A stretch of DNA of 64,000 bases from Yoonia sp. (GTDB taxonomy: Bacteria; Pseudomonadota; Alphaproteobacteria; Rhodobacterales; Rhodobacteraceae): NCBI GenBank assembly GCA_023955335.1, contig JAGSGF010000003.1, positions 1 to 64,000 on the forward strand, written 5' to 3'. Position numbers and translations under genes: made by a program. Each line of letters starts with the position of its first letter. The stretch's first letter is position 1. Under the pieces are notes generated by a model that did not search any database, was not told the DNA's origin, and saw only the letters and a list, made by a program, of their open reading frames with translations. Of this stretch, positions 59,661 to 64,000 are shown piece after piece.

Positions 59661-61646
59661 TTACTGATCCAAGAAGCTACGCAATTTGCGCGACCGGCTT
59701 GGGTGCTTGAGTTTGCGCAGCGCTTTCGCCTCAATCTGACGAATACGTTCTCGCGTGACACTAAACTGCTGACCGACCTCTTCGAGCGTGTGATCGGTGT
59801 TCATCCCGATACCAAAACGCATGCGCAGCACACGTTCTTCACGCGGGGTCAGCGATGCAAGAACGCGTGTCGTGGTTTCCTTCAGGTTTTCCTGAATGGC
59901 TGAATCCAAAGGCAAGATCGCGTTCTTGTCTTCGATGAAGTCGCCAAGCTGACTGTCTTCTTCGTCGCCAATTGGCGTTTCCAAAGAAATTGGCTCTTTG
60001 GCAATTTTCATAACCTTGCGGACTTTTTCCAACGGCATCTGCAGCTTTTCTGCCAATTCCTCTGGGGTCGGTTCGCGGCCGATCTCGTGCAACATCTGGC
60101 GACCGGTCCGGACCAGCTTGTTGATCGTTTCGATCATATGCACCGGAATACGGATCGTGCGGGCCTGATCGGCGATGGACCGGGTAATCGCCTGACGAAT
60201 CCACCATGTGGCATACGTCGAGAATTTGTAACCACGACGGTATTCAAACTTATCCACGGCCTTCATCAGACCAATGTTACCTTCTTGAATAAGATCAAGG
60301 AATTGCAGGCCACGGTTCGTGTATTTCTTAGCGATCGAAATAACCAAACGCAGGTTCGCTTCGACCATTTCTTTTTTGGCCTGACGGGCTTCTTTTTCGC
60401 CCTTTTGGACCTGCTGCACAATGCGGCGGAATTCAGTGATATCAACGCCAACATACTGACCGACTTGGGCCATATCGCCGCGCAGCTCTTCAATCTTATC
60501 GGTGGAACGTTCGATCAACGCCTGCCAACCACGACCAGCCTTTGCGCCCATTTCATCAAGCCAATTCGGGTCCAATTCGCGACCCTTATATTCGTCAATA
60601 AATTCACGGCGGTTGATGCGGGCTTGGTCAGCCAATTTCACCATGGCGCTGTCGATCGACATGATACGGCGGTTGATGCCGTATAGCTGGTCAATCAACG
60701 CTTCAATCCGGTTGTTGTGCAGGTGAAGCGAGTTCACCAGAACGACAATCTCGGACCGCAGCTTTTGATATTTCTTTTCTTCTTTGACCGTGAACGATGA
60801 ATCCTCGTTCAGCGTGGCAGACATACGCGAGTCTTGCATTTCAGACAGCTTGCCAAATCCACGAGCGATCACCTCGAGGGTTTCCAGAACACGTGGCTTA
60901 AGTGCGGCTTCCATCGCGGCCAGCGACAGGTTGGCCTGATCATCTTCGTCCTCGTCGTCATCCTTAGCAATCGGGTTGCCGTCGGCGTCCAATTCCTGCG
61001 CCGTCTCTTTTGTAGCAGCAGCAGGCGCGCCGGGCACAACGGGGGCCACAACAGCCGCGCTCTCGCCATCTTCCTCAAGCTGGTCACTGAATGTAGTCTC
61101 AAGGTCGATTACATCGCGCAGCAAAATGTCTTCTGACAGTAATTCGTCGCGCCAGATCGTGATCGCTTGGAATGTCAGCGGGCTTTCGCAAAGCCCCAAA
61201 ATCATCGTATTGCGACCAGCCTCGATACGCTTGGCAATCGCAATCTCGCCTTCACGCGACAGCAACTCGACACTGCCCATTTCGCGCAAATACATACGCA
61301 CAGGATCATCAGTCCGGTCCAGCTTTTCAGCCTCGGCACCGCCCAAGATCACTTCGCGCGACCCCGCCACAGTGGCCACATCAGTACCGCCTTGCGGGTC
61401 TTCAGATTCTTCTGATTCTTCCTGCTCGGTGACCTGAATGCCCATTTCGGACAACATCGACATGACGTCTTCGATTTGGTCTGACGACACCTGCTCCGGC
61501 GGCAAAACCGCGTTCAGCTGGTCATATGTGATGTAGCCACGCTCGCGGGCGTCCGCGATCATCTTTTTGACTGCCGCTTGGGACATATCAAGGCTGATGT
61601 CGCCGTCCTGATCATCCTTGCGGTCGTCGGTGTCTTTAGCGGCCAT
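59661..61646 (-). CDS. rpoD: Primary RNA polymerase sigma factor RpoD
   Basis: Housekeeping sigma-70 of 661 residues. Region 1.1 (about 15-95), region 1.2 ([21 protein letters not shown] core), a non-conserved region with an acidic run ([10 protein letters not shown], about 225-235), region 2 ([57 protein letters not shown] for -10 recognition), region 3, and region 4.2 ([17 protein letters not shown]). AAGGAA lies 8 nt before the ATG. dnaG is 125 bp upstream on the same strand, the classical dnaG-rpoD macromolecular-synthesis arrangement. The leader has unusual structure (see 61660-61735). Confidence 0.98.
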   Translation of the reverse strand: MAAKDTDDRKDDQDGDISLDMSQAAVKKMIADARERGYITYDQLNAVLPPEQVSSDQIEDVMSMLSEMGIQVTEQEESEESEDPQGGTDVATVAGSREVILGGAEAEKLDRTDDPVRMYLREMGSVELLSREGEIAIAKRIEAGRNTMILGLCESPLTFQAITIWRDELLSEDILLRDVIDLETTFSDQLEEDGESAAVVAPVVPGAPAAATKETAQELDADGNPIAKDDDEDEDDQANLSLAAMEAALKPRVLETLEVIARGFGKLSEMQDSRMSATLNEDSSFTVKEEKKYQKLRSEIVVLVNSLHLHNNRIEALIDQLYGINRRIMSIDSAMVKLADQARINRREFIDEYKGRELDPNWLDEMGAKAGRGWQALIERSTDKIEELRGDMAQVGQYVGVDITEFRRIVQQVQKGEKEARQAKKEMVEANLRLVISIAKKYTNRGLQFLDLIQEGNIGLMKAVDKFEYRRGYKFSTYATWWIRQAITRSIADQARTIRIPVHMIETINKLVRTGRQMLHEIGREPTPEELAEKLQMPLEKVRKVMKIAKEPISLETPIGDEEDSQLGDFIEDKNAILPLDSAIQENLKETTTRVLASLTPREERVLRMRFGIGMNTDHTLEEVGQQFSVTRERIRQIEAKALRKLKHPSRSRKLRSFLDQ

Positions 61647-61659
61647 AGGCAGGTTCCTT

Positions 61660-61735
61660 CAAGATTGAATCACTCACAAGTGATTCGACTGATTCGGTTC
61701 AGTCGAATCAATCCCGATTCGGGGTGATTCGCAAC
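61660..61735 (-). promoter_or_regulatory. rpoD leader: six GANTC sites and two overlapping hairpins
   Basis: GANTC occurs at 61667, 61682, 61691, 61705, 61716 and 61726. TGATTCGACTGA (61681-61692) and TCAGTCGAATCA (61699-61710) form a perfect 12-bp inverted repeat. GAATCACT (61667-61674) and AGTGATTC (61679-61686) form a perfect 8-bp one. They share 61681-61686, so only one hairpin can exist at a time. The structure ends 6-7 bp before the rpoD ribosome site. Confidence 0.75.
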
Positions 61736-61771
61736 CGTAACAGCCGTTGTTTTTAAATTATGTTGCGCGCC

Positions 61772-63745
61772 CTAAGACTTAGAGCTCTTATCGTCTTTGG
61801 CAAAGCCTATCCGGTCAAGTAGATCATCCAATGCGCTGCGCTCGTCTTTCTTAATTAGCGCGCCATTTTCACCCTTGTCGTATTCCGCACTATCGTCATC
61901 ATCTTGGCGGATTGTTGTATCAACGGACGCCGCGGCGCGTGACAAACGCCACGTCACACCCTCGTCAACAAGCCCCGCCATGTCGTCCATCCCATCGCTC
62001 AATTCACGCAAATGACCACGGCGTGACATCAACTTGGCCAGCTCCTCGGTCAAAGACTGCGTTGCAATCTCCACGTTCCCCGCCTTGCGAACTGACGGGG
62101 CTAATTGCAGATGAGGACTGCGCATCAGTTTTTCAAGAGCATCCGGCCCAACATCTGCAACAACATCCGCCATGACGTCAGCGGCCAGCGCATGACGCAA
62201 AATCGCAGCGCGTAAATGGGCGTGATCGGGGTCGCGGCATTCCATACGCTCAATGTCTGGCTCAAACGCAGAAATCACGTCCGGCGTACTCAGAAGCGTC
62301 GCCAAAATCACCGCCTCGCGCATGTGATCCGCATCCGCAGCGCCTGACCCCAGCGCAGACATCTTGCTGGCAGCCATAGGCGAAATATCGCGTTGCCAAG
62401 GCTCCTGATTGCGCGACCACGCGGCACGCTGGCCGCGTTGTTGGGCAGGTCCACTTTGCTTACGAGTGCTAAACAGGTCCCAGCGCATCTGCTTAATCGC
62501 TTCGCCATAATGGCTACGGATCGACGGATCCGCGATCAATTTTATCTTTTCGCGCAGCACCTTATCCAGCGCGGCCTTACGCTCTGGGCTGTCAAACACC
62601 TTGCCATCAGTTTCGCGCCGCCACAGCAACTGAACCATTGGAATAGCTGAATCCAGCAACTCTTGCATCGCGGCCTTGCCCTTAGATTTCAGCACATCAT
62701 CAGGGTCCATGCCCTCTGGCATCAGGGCAAAGCGCAACGATTGCCCCGCCTCTAACAACGGCAGCGCAATATCAATGACGCGCATCGCGGCGCGCACCCC
62801 CGCCGTATCGCCATCCAGCGCAATAATCGGCTCCGGTGCGATGCGCCACAAAAGGCGCAACTGATCCTCTGTAATCGCAGTGCCCAACGGGGCGACAGTC
62901 GCACCAAACCCGGATTCCGACAGGGCAATAACATCCATATACCCTTCGGCGACGACCAAAGGGGCGCCCTTACCGGCCGCTTCCCGCGCGGGGCCATGGT
63001 TATACAAACTACGCCCCTTATCGAACAAAGGCGTTTCAGGAGAATTAAGATACTTCGCACGCGCATTCGGGTCCAGAGCCCGACCACCAAGGCCAATCGG
63101 GCGACTGCGACCATCACGAATGGGAAAGATAATCCGCCCACGGAACCGGTCATAGGGGCTCCCACCACGGTCGCTTTCGGCAGCCAAACCAGCCTCAATG
63201 ACCAGCTTGGGATCAACGCCCTTGCCCGTCAAATATGCCATAACACCGCCGCTCGCAGGAGCAAATCCGATGTCCCAACGGTCCAAACTCGCGGCATCAA
63301 ACCCACGCCGGACCAAATACTCTCGCGCCTCCGCGGCGGCACCCGTCTTCAATTGCAACCGATGCCACTGCACCGCCTGTTCCATCACATCCGTCAATTC
63401 GGTCCGCTTATCGGCTTTTTCCTGCGCACGCGGATCGCTTGCAGGCACAGGTAATCCAGCCTCTCCTGCCAAAATCTTGACGGCTTCCATGAAATCCACA
63501 TTCTCGGTTTCACGCACGAAGGTGATCGCATCACCCTTCGCATGACAGCCAAAGCAGTAATAAAACCCTTTGCGATCATCGACATGAAAACTGGCGGACT
63601 TTTCCTGATGGAACGGGCACGGCGCCCATAGGTCGCCCTTACCCTGATTGGACTTGCGGGTGTCCCACATGACTTTGCGGCCCACAACCTGTCCTAATGA
63701 CAGGCGGGTGCGTAACTCGTCTAAGAATCCGGGGGGCAAGCTCAT
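61772..63745 (-). CDS. dnaG: DNA primase
   Basis: Makes RNA primers for replication with DnaB. 657 residues. CHC2 zinc-binding domain (APCPFHQEKSASFHVDD then GFYYCFGCHAKGD, residues ~40-66), the catalytic core (RFRGRIIFPIRDGRSRPIGLGGR, given by its RGRIIFPI core), Toprim motifs VAEGYMDVIAL and ALDGDTAGVRAA, and a C-terminal DnaB-interaction domain that is diverged as usual. Length is typical of alphaproteobacteria (600-660). rpoD lies 125 bp downstream. Confidence 0.97.
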   Translation of the reverse strand: MSLPPGFLDELRTRLSLGQVVGRKVMWDTRKSNQGKGDLWAPCPFHQEKSASFHVDDRKGFYYCFGCHAKGDAITFVRETENVDFMEAVKILAGEAGLPVPASDPRAQEKADKRTELTDVMEQAVQWHRLQLKTGAAAEAREYLVRRGFDAASLDRWDIGFAPASGGVMAYLTGKGVDPKLVIEAGLAAESDRGGSPYDRFRGRIIFPIRDGRSRPIGLGGRALDPNARAKYLNSPETPLFDKGRSLYNHGPAREAAGKGAPLVVAEGYMDVIALSESGFGATVAPLGTAITEDQLRLLWRIAPEPIIALDGDTAGVRAAMRVIDIALPLLEAGQSLRFALMPEGMDPDDVLKSKGKAAMQELLDSAIPMVQLLWRRETDGKVFDSPERKAALDKVLREKIKLIADPSIRSHYGEAIKQMRWDLFSTRKQSGPAQQRGQRAAWSRNQEPWQRDISPMAASKMSALGSGAADADHMREAVILATLLSTPDVISAFEPDIERMECRDPDHAHLRAAILRHALAADVMADVVADVGPDALEKLMRSPHLQLAPSVRKAGNVEIATQSLTEELAKLMSRRGHLRELSDGMDDMAGLVDEGVTWRLSRAAASVDTTIRQDDDDSAEYDKGENGALIKKDERSALDDLLDRIGFAKDDKSSKS

Positions 63746-63801
63746 GACCGTATTATCCGCCCATCAGATACCAGAGTCGATACACGCATTTTTACACCGC
63801 A

Positions 63802-63823
63802 TTTTTCCGAGCCTAAATATGTC
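63802..63823 (+). repeat. Second copy of the TTTTTCCGAGC block
   Basis: TTTTTCCGAGCCT then AAATATGTC, 20 of 22 bases identical to 46320-46341. It overlaps the last codons of the minus-strand gene that enters from the right, and lies 57 bp before dnaG. Confidence 0.6.
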
Positions 63824-64000
63824 CGCCGGAGGCCCCGCGCGCTGCAAGCGCCTCGGCTGCGGTGGTCAAATCATGCACCAATGTCTCTGTCATCGACCTC
63901 ATGACCATAACCTCGAACTGGTCCTGCGCCAGACACGTCACATGCGCCGTCATATGCCCGACAAGCGTGCGCAGCACTGTGCTGTCAGGCACGCGCAAAT
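63813..64000 (-). CDS. Unidentified gene, C-terminal part only (continues beyond window)
   Basis: At least 62 codons, open to the window edge, ending ALAARGASGGHI. The part seen is helical and histidine/threonine-rich (HMTAHVTCLAQDQFEVM, TETLVHDLTTAAEAL). No family recognised. It is on the same strand as dnaG, whose start lies 67 bp downstream. It may be real because it is open and codon use fits, but a short spurious frame cannot be excluded. Confidence 0.4.
   Translation of the reverse strand, partial: LRVPDSTVLRTLVGHMTAHVTCLAQDQFEVMVMRSMTETLVHDLTTAAEALAARGASGGHI

Overview
The window reads as core chromosome of an alphaproteobacterium of the order Rhodobacterales (roseobacter group). Pointers are a SAM-II riboswitch ahead of metZ, a tRNA-His with no encoded G-1 and a G1:U72 pair, CarD and Lrp-type regulators, RpoH, a clustered set of GANTC (CcrM-type) sites, an alphaproteobacterial LexA-like box ahead of mmcB, and the gene neighbourhoods nrdR-ribD, ribE-ribBA-ribH-nusB and dnaG-rpoD. 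No transposase, integrase, prophage or CRISPR array was found. Coding density is high and many neighbours are coupled by ATGA or TAATG overlaps.

Layout. 1-7.4 kb: the end of a membrane glycosyltransferase, a GntR regulator, a UbiH-type hydroxylase, a class V aminotransferase, two overlapping Lrp/AsnC regulators divergent from ilvC, and a DMT exporter. 7.4-11.4 kb: folB-folP-glmM, linked by 4-bp overlaps, behind a SleB-like cell-wall hydrolase. 11.5-18 kb: a PPDK-like protein with a degraded ATP site, then glyQ, a small membrane-anchored protein and glyS. 18.1-25.7 kb: a secreted trypsin-fold protein that has lost its catalytic triad, a ThDP decarboxylase, TrkH, FolE2, and MetZ behind a SAM-II riboswitch plus terminator. 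25.7-30.4 kb: PilZ, YciB, a DMT protein, FtsY and an AlkB-type hydroxylase. 30.4-38 kb: xseA, purD, carD, fdxA, an S4 protein, a Suv3-like helicase and a TPR protein. 38-46 kb: SCP2, a lysophospholipase, an amidohydrolase, PepF, a gene remnant, a Gfo/Idh/MocA oxidoreductase, rpoH, rluD and tRNA-His. 46-50.6 kb: mmcB, a probable 6S RNA, an HdeD-like protein, nusB, ribH, ribBA and ribE. 50.7-55.3 kb: a capsule block (kpsS, a wza/kpsD-type gene, kpsC) between ribE and ribD. 55.3-64 kb: ribD, nrdR, an M20 amidohydrolase, yjbQ, hlyU-like, rpoD and dnaG.

How the genes work together. Folate synthesis (folE2, folB, folP) and riboflavin synthesis (ribD, ribE, ribBA, ribH) are each nearly complete here. 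Methionine synthesis is represented by metZ under SAM control and branched-chain amino acid synthesis by ilvC. Two sigma factors (RpoD, RpoH), a CarD regulator, NusB and a probable 6S RNA make transcription control a second theme. The capsule genes match KpsS/KpsC Kdo-linker synthesis plus an outer-membrane export protein, but the export gene carries an in-frame amber codon.

Most notable observations: the amber codon in the wza-like gene; the pseudoprotease; the PPDK-like protein with an eroded ATP-binding half; an AT-rich insert-like patch in glyS; six GANTC sites in 64 bp and two mutually exclusive hairpins in the rpoD leader; a five-copy palindromic intergenic repeat; a FolB fused to a degenerate amino-acid-kinase-like domain; and a remnant of a YdeI-like gene. 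Family assignments are by reading motifs only; no database search was run.
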